Positions 27,001 through 39,535 of a stretch of DNA of 64,000 bases are shown here, piece after piece. Source of the DNA: Viscum album. Taxonomy: Eukaryota > Streptophyta > Magnoliopsida > Santalales > Viscaceae. Numbering within the stretch: the first letter of the stretch is position 1; each line of letters begins with the position of its first letter. The notes beneath the pieces are model-generated. The model was not told where the DNA came from. It worked only from the letters and a program-made list of their open reading frames with translations, and searched no databases. The stretch lies in NCBI GenBank assembly GCA_963277665.1, contig OY728122.1, positions 1,546,608,868 to 1,546,672,867 on the forward strand, written 5' to 3'. The position numbers and the translations under genes are program-made.

Positions 27001-28740
27001 ATTTTTCCAGACCGTGAGATTTGTTAATGTAAAATGAATACTGTCATTTCATGAGGCTGTAGTTCATCATACCTAAGAACATTATCTTTCTTACCCATTA
27101 GATGAAACTGTGAGTAATTATTGAAAAAAAAATAAAATGAAAAATATTTCATTGTATATTAGATAATATAGTTATTATATGATCATTGAATAAGAATATT
27201 GGAGGATTTGAAGAATAAAAATAAAACCAAAGATCCTGAGGAAGTTTGTTACCTCTTCTTTTGGTAAATCCTTTTGGTTTGAACCAAAGTGATTACATTG
27301 ATGTATGTGCTAAAAATGGAGAATTATAATATGAATGGGTCGATTTTGGGATGTTATATTACCATAATTTTAGAAACCCATTGATCTGGAGTGGTGTGAA
27401 TTAGTGGGAGGGATGAGTGTCATTTATTGTGGAGGAGCAGTCACATTCCTCAAATTTTTTAATGCGGGAATTAAAACCACATTTTCCCATGTTTTGTGGA
27501 TCCAATAATGTTCCAAATTAATAAAATGGATCATAGGGTGTAATTATTTTAATAAAATGCCTTTTTAAAAGGGTATAGGTCATTTTGGCCCTTATGATTA
27601 GGGCTTAGTGCATTGTCATGCTAGTTTTTCTCTTAATCAATATAATTAATTCTAATTTAAATCAATAATATATTTTTTCAAAAACTATGTTAAACATTTT
27701 TTAAATAAGAAATTCTAATTATAAAAAATATTTAATCCATTATCAAAATTAAAATAAAGTTTTTAACAAATTCGTTTCAAGTTAACCCAGTAGACATGGG
27801 GAAGGGGTTTATTGTAAAAAGGATAAAAATATTGTATTGTTTTATATCCAATATCAATGTAATTTTTTTTCAAATAAACTTAATTGTTTTAATTTATATA
27901 TATTCTATGTAATAATACATTAAACATAAAATAAAATATAATTTAACTATATAAATAAGAAAATGAGAAAGTATTTTTGAATTAAAATTCAATATTTTTC
28001 AGTATTCATGCAAATAAGATGTTTCTCAAAAAAATATCAAATATTCAGCCAAAGTAAATATTAAAATTTTTATTTAAAAAATTAATTTTGTTTCATATAA
28101 AAATTAAAAAAGTTTCAAAATCCTATTTAAAATGGGTTCCCCATTAAAAGGTTGTAAAATTTCCTTTTAGAGAAATTCATGTTTTTATTCATAAAATTGG
28201 ATTAAATCTTATATTATACCTATAAAATATTTACAATGAGTTTCAATAATATTTCATGAATAAATAATATAAATATTTTTTTGAAAATATTAATAAAAAA
28301 TGTCTTTTTAAATTTATTTTGATAAAATTGTGTTTTTACATAAAAATAGTTTTCTTAGAGAAATAATTTCATTATTTTTAAATAGTCCATACATTGAATA
28401 ATACTAATTGATAACCAAATGATTTATTTTATATACCTATGCAAATCATATTTTCATAATTTATTTGATCTTATTTATAACATTATTTCAAACATCTAGG
28501 TTGTAGCTATAATAATATTTTAATAATCATGTCAGTAGTATATTGTAGTTCGGTAAAAACTAAACATTTCTTGATACGCAAGTTATCAAAGGAATGTGGA
28601 ATTTTGTGTAACACAAGACAAACATATTTTTGTGTGTACCAGAGTTTTTTCTATGTTTTTCATGTGGTGTATTTTTAAGTTGGTTTTTTATATAACACAA
28701 TAAAAACAATTTTACTTTATTAAAAAATTATATTCAGTGC
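24058..28740 (-). repeat. Element B 3' LTR (left copy)
   Basis: An LTR of about 4.7 kb. Its terminal TG...(plus strand TGTTACCC at 24058) aligns with the LTR end of E1 (1917). Internal landmarks include GGGGTGAGATCAGATG near 24275 (compare E1 2148), three hairpin-like motifs near 26650, 26860 and 27050, and a decayed promoter region near 27400-27460 where the TATA box is lost. The inner boundary is judged from alignment to D and E1 and is uncertain by about 60 bases. Confidence 0.6.
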
Positions 28741-30927
28741 TGCGTGATGTTTAAAATATCAAAAAGAATTAATTTTTTTAAAAAATAATAAATCACAAAA
28801 TATCGTGCTAAATCATTTTCCCACATTAAAATCAACTTCTCCCTAAACATTTGCCTTGATTATCAATAGTATAGCATTAGAAAATTATTTTTATAGAAAC
28901 CCACTTAATAAAAATGAATACTAAAAATTCCATTAAATATATAATGTTACAATCATAAAGGTTATCCAACGTAGTACATAACATGGTTTTCTCATAAGAT
29001 AATATGAGTTGGGAGTAAAAATGGAAATGGAAGAGAAATTTATCTATCAATTTTCATAGCAGAGTGATATAGAACATGGATAGGAGAATGTTAATAATCA
29101 CAATGCCACAAATCTGACATAATCTAATGGGCCATTTGATTAATCAGAAATAAAGTTACATGGATAACATTTGGGTTTCAATAACCGTTTTAATAATGTT
29201 TAATATTTTTTTTGAAAAAATAATTAATTTTTTTTTGGAAAACCTTACCATTTTTGTGCATTAATAAACATCCACATCATCACTCATACATTGAAATGAA
29301 GAAGAATATTTCAATATTAAAGAATTAATTGGTCATGAGATCCATGAATAGAGTGACATGTTATTCAATATATTTTTATCACATATTTTTAAAGTTATCC
29401 AATATGAATAAATCCTCATATAGTGAGATAATACAATAATATCTTGAATAATATTCTATGAATAACCCAAACCATTCCATAAATGGTTATCCTTACAAAA
29501 ATTCTGAGTCATGAATTTACAATACACTAGACATAAGGTCTGTAAATTTATCAAAATATTCTTAAAATTGATGGTCATGTATCATATAATATATCTTATT
29601 TGTCTCATGAAAAACATGTGAGTTCCTTCATCGTGTATTTTCATGAAACAAGGTAATAAATTGAATTAATATATTTCATTATTGAAATCATGCATGTTTC
29701 CTAATTCCAAATTTTATTTTACATATTCCATAAATCAAAAAATTTAGGAAACCTCAACAATGATAGTAGAAATCACATATCTACAAGACCTTAATTTGTT
29801 CTATGGTAATCAGTACTGTCCAATTTAACTATTTACATACAACATCTCTTTTTTCGAAACAAAATTGTCATAACATAAAAAACATATTAATAGTTATCTT
29901 TCCCTTAATCATTTGTTTTCAATTAACAACACCTTATCATTAAATCACCTTTTTATTCCATCAAAACCATTCAACACATTCATTTGAATCCTAAGATAAA
30001 GAACATAAACTGAACAATACATATTTATTTCACCATTCATATAACATAATTATTTAATCCAAGTACATATAAACATAGATTATTCCACATCATCTGCAAG
30101 CCATAATAAGGATACCTCTTCCTATTACGTAATACATATTTTCATTGACATTTCATTTATAGTCTCATCATCATAATAAATATAAAAAATACTCATACAA
30201 CATATCAGATTCTCAATGGGGTTATTCAACTTAGGAAATATATTTTAATAACTACAATTCATTCAACACTTGAAACATTTTACCTTTGATGAGGTCATTG
30301 GGATAAAAATATTAACATCACATTAATTAAATGAACCCATAATTCTTCCATTATAGTTAATAGGTTTGTCTCCAAATATTCCACAATCCAAATATATTTA
30401 TGTACCTCTGAGACACTAACATGGGTGATTCTTTCCACATTATTATGATAATGAAAATTGAATATACTATCCTCCATAGTTTCAATTACACCAATTCTCA
30501 GTGAACTACTTGATTCACTTATATTTTGATTTTGATAGTTGGTCATGTTATATGTTCCTATAACAATATTTGAAAACTGAATGTGCATGATGAAAACACC
30601 CATCACTCTAGTGACCATCCCATTGGACTGATCATCAAAAAACTATCCCTCACATTCAACCTTAGCCCAGTTACTTTTTCTTCTATCAATTGACTAAAAC
30701 CATAAAGCATTAGTTGATAAGAACATATCATAGTTTAAAACCCAATAATCATGAGGAATCACTTATAGGATATCTAAATTATAGAACCTTATTTTAAATC
30801 TAATAAACATTGGGCCTTTCTTTAGAGAAACCCCTTAAAATATCCTTTAAAATATCCAAAGATATATCACTAAAGATTTCTCATCCTAGATTCAAAATTC
30901 TGACTAAATAATTCATTTGATAAAAAA
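28741..30927 (-). other. Element B interior
   Basis: About 2.2 kb between the LTRs, the same length as the D interior. The only recognisable coding trace is the Gag relic at 30240-30618. No pol motif is present. No tRNA-like unit is visible here, although D and E1 carry one; it is either absent or decayed. A site corresponding to the primer-binding site lies directly left of 30928 but is mutated. Confidence 0.5.
30240..30618 (-). pseudogene. Gag relic of element B
   Basis: A minus-strand open frame (30618 to 30295) and the following bases align with the E1 Gag region at nucleotide level, for example the TATAGTCTCATCATCAT block near 30155 with E1 near 1135, and the AAACATTTTA stretch near 30270 with E1 near 1249. 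The encoded knuckle positions have lost their cysteines, for example KMFQV in place of KCFKC. It is an old, non-functional copy. Confidence 0.45.
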
Positions 30928-31879
30928 TATAGTGACTAAGGATTAAAAAACATGGATATTAGATAATTTTAGATGAATATTCTTAACATTATGAAAATAA
31001 ATTCTTAAATAAAATAATAGTTTATTTTCATCGGATATACTAAAAAATATATTCTACATTGTAATAGATATTCAATATTTCCCACAAAGATATTCCCTAT
31101 CAGTACATCTACTTAAAACCATACATCATAACCTAGAGAATTGAAACATAACAAATTCATGATCTCATATTCACATTATAGTTAAATACATGAGATATAT
31201 AAACAAAATCTGGAACATAAGTGTAAGATAACAGGGGTATAAAATTAAAATATCAAACCCAGTATATCAATGATAATACACATGAGTCATTGAATATAAA
31301 TTGGTAGTTAAAAATACAATAATAAAAAAGGAATCAAAATTATAATCCATGAATGCATAACTTAGGATTATGACATAGAATTTTGTATAGTCACATAAGC
31401 ATATGACATTATTTCAATAGTAATCAAGGCATCGTTTCCAAGGACATATTAGTTGTATTATATCTCTCCCAATACCTTCATGGTAGTCATGGTTCACTCC
31501 CATTACCACCATAGTAGTCCATGTTCACTACTAAGAAAATCATAGTTGAAAAATATCTTTACTGAACCGAGATAACTCCAGGTTCCATCCATGAATATAT
31601 AATGAGATATAAATCTTTACATAATTCATTGAAAGGATATATATATATATACCACCCATTATCATAATTAAATAATACATACATATTCCACTAGATTATA
31701 AAAATTCTTCATATCATAACACATGAAATGTAATGGTTGACATGAACATATAATTATATCCTAACCTATGGAAAACAGACATGATCCATAATCATTTAAT
31801 CAATGAATATCAATTAAAATAAGGTGTTTTCATAAGAGTATAACCCACAATATTTAAAGGGTTTCATAAAAATATAACC
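30928..31879 (-). repeat. Element B 5' LTR, part 1
   Basis: The first 0.95 kb of the right LTR of B, reading away from the interior. It matches 24058 to about 25000 (for example the stretch with CCCATTACCACC near 31500 and 24610). It is cut by element A; the bases TAACC at 31875-31879 are duplicated at 53507-53511. Confidence 0.65.
31875..31879. other. Target-site duplication of element A, left copy
   Basis: TAACC immediately before the TG of the A 5' LTR. It is identical to the five bases after the CA of the A 3' LTR. Confidence 0.85.
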
Positions 31880-32899
31880 TGTAATGACACGAATTATTCC
31901 ATGAAAATATTTTTTTATTATATGGAAATACTACGAGTCTGTGAAAATTGACAGCATGTGATTTTGAGGCCCAGTGTGTCCAGAATGAAATTCTGAATGT
32001 TCTTTCAGGTACGTTCAGTAAATGTGTGAGCAAGATTTTATATACTTTGAACCAGTGCTCAGAATTGAAATCCAAGGTCACTTATGAACACGCTGCGTTG
32101 ATATTCACTTATGGGAGACTTCACCTCAACCGCAGAAGGTCGAGGGTGGAAGTCGGATTTTGGGTTTTCATGGGAGAGGTAAAAAAATAAAAAAATAATT
32201 AAATTTTATTTTATTTATTTGAAACCTCTCATTTGAATCATGGTGGTGGAGACCACATGACTATTAAACCATTTTTTAATATGATGTAATTCTTGGAACC
32301 TCCCCAAATAATGAGCCAACATTAATGTATCAAATTAACATGAACATAATTAAGATGGCTCCTCTCCTATTGTGGTTGTGAATATTGTTATCAAAGAATG
32401 GATTTGTGGGGGAGATAACTTGGGAGAGCCATTGGAGAACTCTTGGTGGATGAACTTCCTCCTACGAAGAATGATCCTCCAGATCAATAACGAGGAATTG
32501 ATGCCCGAGCTCAGATCAGAGAAGTGTTTCAGAAGTGATAAGCACCAACATCTCCTTCATCGTCTTCATCTTCTACATCATACCATCCTTAATGAAAAAT
32601 TGAGGTAGGGTTATTTTTTTATTTTTCTTCATTAATTTATGTTGAATCTTTCTTCTCGAGCTACATGCTATCAGTCTAATGTGGAGGGTGTGGGCCAAAC
32701 GAACACGACTCATTCCCTTCACAACTTCATAGATCAATGTGTCCATCACGAGCATATCATCAGGTGGAGAGGAACCTAACCTCATCGGAATATGTGTGAT
32801 GGTGACATTTGAGACGAAATTTTTACTCTTCAGATTGATGAACGGGCCACCGGAGCACAACTAGTGACCTAAGGAAGTTTGTTAGAGACCGGTGTCAGT

Positions 32900-33520
32900 G
32901 ACTGGTAAAGGCATGAAAAAACACGGTGGATGACAAACTGGCTGGCTACGATGGTTGTGGCAGCGCAACCACACTGCTGGAGGAGGCCATGGCCCGTCAG
33001 CCATGGTGGAAAAGGATGGCGGCAGACATGCTGGATGGCCACGTGGAAGCAGGGCGGCGGGCATCCCCGCTGATGGTAAAAGAGTAGTTTGTCATTGTCA
33101 AGCCACGACGGTGTACTAGGGCAGCTGTCAATCGGCCTACTGTGGGAGGACTGTGGTGTGGTTGTGCCGCTGTAAGGGGAGCCAGCTGGATTTCTGGTCG
33201 GCTTCATCACGTCGAGAAGGACACACTCAGTGGGTCATGCATTCTAGGAGGTGGCACCATGTGGCACCGTAGGGTTGGCCAAAACCAAACGTCCCATGGG
33301 CTGTTTGGGAATCCAGGGGTGCCACCCCTCGGTGTCGACTAGGGGGGGTCCCACCATGTCGGGCGACCTCGAACGCGGGCCGCACCGCGGGCCACCCATC
33401 GGGCCATACCATGTGGGCTGCCCCTTTTTGGGTCGGGCTAGACCGCAGGGCCAACGGGCCAGGCCCACTACAGTCCGGCCAATCTAGGCCAGACCTAGAC
33501 TAGATCGGGTCGGGCTGGAA
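32900..33520. other. GC-rich zone in A 5' LTR
   Basis: About 0.6 kb with far higher G+C than the rest of the window. It gives long open frames on both strands by composition alone. Equivalent zones lie in the A 3' LTR (51440-52110) and the C LTR (57600-58190). The zone is poorly conserved in sequence but conserved in place. Confidence 0.7.
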
Positions 33521-33894
33521 CCAGATGTGCCTTTTTATCCATATCATGAGAATCAATCACTTGTTTGATGAACTATATACAATATCTAAATCCTTGGATT
33601 GATACGGTCTTTTTGGTATGCGCCACATGAGTTTTGAGTAATGTCGGTGTACAACAGGGATTGATTGAACCCAAACCCAACAGGGCCCTCGGAACAGACA
33701 TGCTAATAACATACACACCTAGCGTCTGATTGACACACTGTCTATTGCGTTGATTCAGTAATGACATGATTGAAATTTTAGATACATCATCATGGGACTT
33801 CATGGAATTTGATGTCTTGTTTGATGGATTGAGGAGCAGATCCTCCTAGAATCAAGCATGCTTAGTGCGAGAACCCTGTGGCTGGTTATACTTT

Positions 33895-34085
33895 ATTAAT
33901 ATTTAGATCCTTTGTGGGTCATCTTTGGATCCAGTGTGGGTCAAAATCTACTGATCCTATGTGGGTTATCTACAGATCCTATGTAGGTCATCTTCAGATC
34001 CTATGCAGGTCATCTTCAGATCCTGTGTGGGTCATCTTCATATCCTTTGTGGGTCAACTTCGGTCCTATGTGGGTCAACAATAGA
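33895..34085 (+). repeat. Minisatellite GATCCTATGTGGGTCATCT in A 5' LTR
   Basis: About eight imperfect tandem units of 18-24 bases with the core GATCCTATGTGGGTCA. The A 3' LTR has about six related units at 52495-52640. Confidence 0.8.
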
Positions 34086-34950
34086 GCTTCTCAACAAAGT
34101 AAGATGATCTTGCAATACAACTAATCATCTATACTTCTTTACTTAAGTTATACCTATTGTGAGCTAAGTCATTAAAATTGTGGTACACTTCTATATGGTG
34201 ATATCATCGTGTTATTCTTTTGTGTGGCGTTACCTTTGTGGTGCATACCTTCATGGTGTTACCTTCATGGTATTCTTTACTTCATGGAATAGTTTTGGTT
34301 TTTTCAAAAGAGTTGGGCCTTGTGTATCCTCGTGAACGAGATGTGTCTACATGTTAACTTTTTTATATATATGGGAATAAACCTTAGTAGGGTTGATTAT
34401 TTATTCATGATTTTTAATTGTGGTCTTTCTTTGTGGTTTATCCGCTGTGGATTATGAGAGACATCAGGTGGTCTCGGGGTCGTTACTGCGTATTTTTATA
34501 CTCACCCCTACATGGGCTACGCTCACACCTTTCTATTTCTTGTGTAGATGATGGACATAATTGATCAAGGTCGAGGGTACCAGAACTGGAGGCTTCTCAG
34601 AGGTGGACCATTAGACAATATGAACCACAGAGACGATTTTTGAGAGAAATACCTACCCTTTAGGTAGGACTCTTGGCGGGTGTTCATAGGATCTATATTA
34701 AGTTTTACTTATACTTTCTAGTCGCACTTATATTCAGACCCTTTACTTATTGTAATCACTCTATTTATAATATAGTTTAGACTGTGCTTGTTTCTTGTTG
34801 GGTTCCTGGATTATGTGGGATTGTAGGATAAAAGGAAATACCTTCCTGTTTTTAGGGATATGCCTTTTAGGTATTAGTATCCAGCCACAGGCCTTTGAAA
34901 GGATGTCTCGGTGTACTCAAGGCATGGGCCCTGGGGGACGGGTCATGAAA

Positions 34951-34967
34951 TATTGGTATCAGAGGAG
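34951..34967 (+). promoter_or_regulatory. Element A primer-binding site
   Basis: TATTGGTATCAGAGGAG directly follows the LTR. TGGTATCAGAG matches the plant initiator Met tRNA primer site. Confidence 0.85.
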
Positions 34968-35231
34968 TCAGTTCTACTAGAGAACTTGGACTCTGATATT
35001 TTGATCCAGCAATAGTTTTAGAAGTAATTAGTGTGGTTTTCAGTTTGGGGAAATCCAATGTTGGTACGGCAGTTGACGTATCCTTACCCCAGGACCTTGA
35101 ATTCTGATTTATGAAACTGTGAACGAAAAAACTGATATTGTGTGGGTTTTTGAAAAGTTTTGTTTGCTGTCTCTTTGTGTCAAATCACTAGGTATCACAT
35201 ATAAACAATGGAACACCTGTTTCTTTTCAGG

Positions 35232-36380
35232 ATGCCTCCACGCAGAAAGCCATCCACTGTTCCAAGTACTGTATGCGACAATAGCCCACCGATCGACAAG
35301 GCTTCAGTGCAGGGCCCCATTTCGGTAGTTGTGCCATTGGGTGTGATACCAGTAGAACCACTACCCATTGGGAAAGCATTGCCACCGAGTCCAGATGTAG
35401 AGGGTGCATGCCAATTTCGTGTGTTGCATGAGATCTAGTGCTAGAGGCCACTGAGGTTCCAGTGCAAGAAGGACCCATAGGTGGCTGAGGACTGGCTAGA
35501 GGTCGTGGTCAGAGTTTTCCGACTGGTAGGTACACTAGCTGATCTTACGGTTATCCTTGCAGCCAGACTTCTTCAGGATGCAGTGGAAATATTGTGGATC
35601 TTGATGCTCCAGGTTCATGATGGGTTACACTCCATTGGGTGGACATGGTACCCTATTCAAGGCATTGTTCATCCCCATGACATTATGTGCAGTGTGTATA
35701 CAGGAGATTCCACACTTTCAATAGGGATACATGATCGTGGCTTAATATTATGAAAGTCTCCCAAACCACTCATGCTACTCCACTGACATGGTGTGTGTCC
35801 CTTTCTTCAGGCCTTAGACCTTCGAGCAGTGGATCAGACTGGATATTAGAGATTCAATGATTTTTCTCAACATTCCGATGCAGGTTGGGGTTTTTTGAGG
35901 AAGCACTTTTAGTGGAGAGAATTTTTGTTGATCAGTCATCGGCAGTGAGACCCACCACCAGATATTTCATAGCATAGTCATCTGCATCTGGCAGTAGATA
36001 GATGATGCAGAGGTCTAAGAGGAAAAAACCTACAGGTGGAAGACCGTAGGATAAAGTGTCGGTTGTGAGGGGCTCTCGAGATATGGAAGGATAGGTTAGG
36101 AGCATGCATTGTTACATGTGAAGCATGTAGGGTCAAATGGCTCGTGACTACCCAAACTGCCACACAGATGACCAGAATACAGTCAAAGGACTTCCTGGGC
36201 AGAGGAGAAGATTTGATCGAGCATTTTTTCAGGAAGCAGGTGGATGTGATAGAGGATCCTGTTGTACAGCAAGAGGTGGGCGGTTATTCGAGGTTCGACT
36301 GCCGCCACCACCATGTGGTCTACCCCAACCACAGGGAGTAGGTGAACAAGGATGAGCTCAGCTCCAGGAAGCTATTTCCT
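35232..36380 (+). pseudogene. Gag of element A
   Basis: The Gag start is at 35232 (MPPRRKPSTVPS), with the same MPP start and position as element C. A proline-rich N-terminus leads to VAEDWLEVVVRVF near 35483-35522, which corresponds to the DP..AEDWL..VE.IF motif of chromovirus capsid domains. A decayed zinc knuckle, GQMARDYPNC, is at about 36130-36160 (for GHMARDCPNC). Several stops and frameshifts interrupt it. Both A and C have a pyrimidine-rich TTTCAG directly before the ATG, which could be a splice acceptor; this is inference. Family function: particle formation and RNA binding. Confidence 0.75.
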
Positions 36381-36394
36381 ATGACCATGGCGCT

Positions 36395-36660
36395 CCATAG
36401 GTGATATGTGGTACGATCTGTGTCCACTCCACTTTAGTTTCGGTACTTATAGACATATGTTCCAGTCACTCTATTATTTCCATGACCCTCGTTCATAGCT
36501 CGTATATTCTAGTAGATCCATTGGCTCGATCCTTACATCTAGAGACTCCTACAGGAGGGAATTTGATAATTACACACTGCTTCTAGCAGTGTGAGCTTAA
36601 TTTAGGAGGTTAGAGCTTCATCTAGGAACTTCAAGTAGCGGCGTCGAGGCCTTCCGATGC
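36395..36660 (+). pseudogene. Protease remnant of element A
   Basis: Aspartic protease region. The active-site loop reads LIDICSSHSIIS near 36435-36475, where element C has LIDTGASHSFIS; the catalytic Asp is kept but Thr-Gly is lost, so the enzyme would be inactive. The match to element C continues to about 36665 and then stops abruptly at the RT deletion. Confidence 0.7.
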
Positions 36661-36675
36661 CATTTCAAAAGCATT
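36660..36675. other. Deletion junction: RT region missing in element A
   Basis: To the left, the sequence matches element C up to about 61320 (end of protease). To the right, it matches C from about 62665 (RNase H). About 1.3 kb carrying RT is therefore absent. The exact breakpoint cannot be set by eye. Confidence 0.65.
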
Positions 36676-36895
36676 GGTCTTCACCTTGACGATGTAGAGA
36701 CATTACTTGATGGTCAAACATTTTAAGTCTGCTCTGATCACAAGATTCTCAGGTATATCTTCACTGAGAAAGACATGAACATGAGACCGCATCTTTGGCA
36801 TGAGTTCCATTATGACTATGAATTCAAGAGAGTATATACTCTTGGGAAGGAGAACATAGTAGAAGATTCACTCAGTAGGGGATCTGGTATATAGT
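36675..36895 (+). pseudogene. RNase H remnant of element A
   Basis: The C-terminal part of Ty3/gypsy RNase H. CSDHKILRYIFTEKDMNMR (for TDHKSLKYLFTQKELNLR), then DYEFKRVYTLGKENIVEDSLSR (for YDF.I.YHPGKANVVADALSR) with the catalytic-region Asp replaced, at about 36735-36890. The first part of the domain is lost with the upstream deletion. In the intact element it would remove the RNA strand of the RNA/DNA hybrid. Confidence 0.75.
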
Positions 36896-37187
36896 TGATG
36901 ATTACTGTGATGGAATAGCTATCCACATTATGAATATCCTACGTGGATCGAGATGGAGTAGATTATCTTCATTCTCTGACAGTCATTCCCCCACTCCAAC
37001 AGTGAGTTAGGGAGGTGAAGCATGGGGACACTGGCTGCGAGAATCGATGTGCTCAAATATCTACAATACAAACACCTAATGGATTTTTGTATGGTGGCGA
37101 GCACGTCATCCTCTTCAGAGGGCGTATTGTGGTACTGGTGGTGCTACGAGATGATGTGTTTAGGGAGTTCCATGAATCCCCTCTAGA
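36896..37187 (+). pseudogene. Integrase N-terminal part of element A
   Basis: Start of integrase in element A. The frame YGGEHVILFRGRIVVL near 37090-37145 corresponds to LF.GRI.VP before the HHCC zinc domain. It is interrupted at 37187 by insertion of element D and continues at 49166. The sequence across the empty site can be deduced from element C near 63170-63200 (CATCTAGCAGTACATCCAGG). Confidence 0.75.
37183..37187. other. Target-site duplication of element D, left copy
   Basis: CTAGA directly before the D 5' LTR; CTAGT follows the 3' LTR at 49166-49170. One mismatch in five. Confidence 0.65.
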
Positions 37188-38814
37188 TGTAACACCCCAG
37201 GTAAATAAGGAATATGACATTTTCATATTTATCCATATTTGTGAATAAAATATTAATATGACTTTAAAGGGGACGCTATGCTCGATGGCGTACCCAACAC
37301 ACAACAACGAGTTTCTTGGGAATCTTATGTTGCACTCTAATAATAAAACAATATTATTTTAGATGGTAGTTAACATGTAGCCGTTGTAATGGCGGGAATG
37401 GATAGAAATAACTAAAATATAATTATATATGTTCTTAAATATTTTTACATTTATACAATAAAAGATAAAGGCTTAAAATACAGAAAAAATTCAATTTTAG
37501 GCGTATATGCCCTAGTTTTCACTAAAGGTTCACTTATCACCTTTTGATGGAGAACAGTCATTAAATATAGTTTTGTTCACTCTTAAACATTCCTTTGGAC
37601 CAAATAAAACTCTTATTAAGAATCGGGACATCAAAATTTACTTTGTGTAATTTTTTGGTATCTTTCCGATAAAGTTCATTTTTTTAATGAATAGTGTAAA
37701 TTGTTGTATTTTAATTCAAAGCCACTTTTTAATCTAATTTATTTATATGATTAGATTATATTTTGAATTGGTTTTAAAGTGAAATTAGAAAATATTTTTA
37801 CCATTAAATCCAATAGTGGTCGTTGGAATCAATTTCACTTTGAAATCAGACTTAAACTAGTGTCAATCTTTTGATACTTATTGTTTCATAAAACACGCTA
37901 TTTGTCATGACAGCGGGAATTAATTATTAAATTAATTAATGTGACTTCTATGTTTTGAATTTTGTAAAAAGGACTTCATTTTTGAATTCAGAATGTCAAA
38001 TATAGATTAGGGTGAATTTTTGGGATTTTTCTGAAAAACTTCAATTATTGATGAATAGTGAAACCACTAAGTGGTACTTATAAAAACTGATTTTCCATTT
38101 AAATGAAATTTTTCCATCATTGTGTTTTGATTTTCAAAAATCCGACATACATGGTTGTCATTAAGAAGTAAAATGTGGTTCAATGAGATTAAAACAATTT
38201 TTTGGTGAATAGTAACTTATTAAGTTTTTAATCGCGATTAGTGGTAATTAGTGTAGTTTAAGGTAAAAATAATGCTTTAATAAAATGAGATGAGCCTGAC
38301 ACATGTCTTACCCTCATTGGTTGTATCATGGCTGACCAAGACAATCCATGGGTCAACTTGGGGACCCCATGGACCCACTTTGGTTGGGAAATGACATAAA
38401 TAACATTTTATTTAATGTAAAAGTAAAATTGACACAAACATGATATGTTTTACTAAAACAATTTTTAAGTGGTGTTATACAAGTCATATTTTTGATTATA
38501 AATATTAATTGGAAAGATAAAAAGATTTCCTATATCATAGTAGTTTTTTTATAATTGTTAGACATTAAATAAATTAAATTATTTATGACATAATAATGAT
38601 GCAGTGATGACATCATTATTTGACGATTTAAATAAAATGGAAAGATAATTTAAAATCTATGAACTACACATGTCCAAAACTTATTGGATGAGTGGATTTA
38701 GAAGCCTTATCACCTTATACACGAATTATATCATTGTGGGACCTTTTAAAACCGAAACACATTTTCAAATAAAGTAATATTTCTTACTTTCCAAAAGTGC
38801 CCCTCCTCTCCTCT

Positions 38815-38822
38815 TATAAAAG
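38815..38822 (+). promoter_or_regulatory. TATA box in D 5' LTR
   Basis: TATAAAAG followed by GCCCCC and preceded by the CT-rich CCCCTCCTCTCCTC. Transcription would start about 30 bases downstream (near 38845), giving U3 of about 1.65 kb and R plus U5 of about 3.2 kb. The same box occurs in the 3' LTR and in E1. Confidence 0.75.
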
Positions 38823-39535
38823 GCCCCCACCTCTACCTCATTTCACACACTCCTCAAGCCCTTGGCTCGGCCAACCCCTGCCCATTTACTCTCTCCACAT
38901 CCCTCTACTCATCCTAGAGGATTCCCATTGGGCAGAATACTTTCAAAGGAAGCCTTTAGGCTCAAATCAAAAGGAGTTACACTTTTAAAGGTAATTCATT
39001 CTCTCATGTTCATTTATTTTATTTTGCTTCTCCAACCCCCTAAACTCTTTTTATTTACATCTTTTGTAACAACACCAGTATCTTAAATATACTAGGATGT
39101 TGTTATAAGATTTATTCTATCTACACTCTCGCACAACTACATCAAATGGTTAAAAAACATACGGTTTCCGTGGATGGGGAAATTCTGCCTCCCGAAACGA
39201 TGATTGTTCAATACTCATTTAACACCTTCTAAGGTGGCCATTATGATGCCACTATTTTTATATATGATATATAATATTTTTATGTTTTATTTATTCTTCT
39301 GTATTTTTCATTTTTGTCTTACCTTTATGGCTTCCATTATGGGTATACGCGATATCTTCATTTAAGGAAGTGCGGACTACCGCCCCCTCAAAGTGATTTG
39401 ATTCGTTAAATACCATATGTGGGATTTATAAAGGATGGAAATATGATATTATATATGATATTATACTGGAATTATAATAGACCTTTATATCATTATTATT
39501 CCATTTTATAAAATACGAAATAGAAATGAAAGTAG

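Larger units (their letters stand above)
31880..34950 (+). repeat. Element A 5' LTR
   Basis: A 3071-bp LTR beginning TGTAATGACACG. The 3' terminal CA has become AA at 34949-34950; the 3' LTR keeps CA. It shares the block ACGAGTCTGTGAAAATTGA near its start with the A 3' LTR and, with one base changed, the C LTR. It contains a GC-rich zone (about 32900-33520), a minisatellite (33900-34085) and a conserved end near GGGGGACGGGTCATGA. No TATA box could be assigned with confidence. Confidence 0.85.

Noticed and set aside
32869..33487. Several open frames on both strands
   Set aside because: Same cause in the A 5' LTR; not maintained in the matching zone of the 3' LTR (51440-52110).
33895..34085. 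CRISPR-like array
   Set aside because: Units are tandem and lack unique spacers; plant LTR minisatellite.
38797..39086. Small ORFs just downstream of the D TATA box as genes
   Set aside because: Present in both LTRs only because the LTRs are copies; no recognised domain, and the reading frame is not seen in E1.
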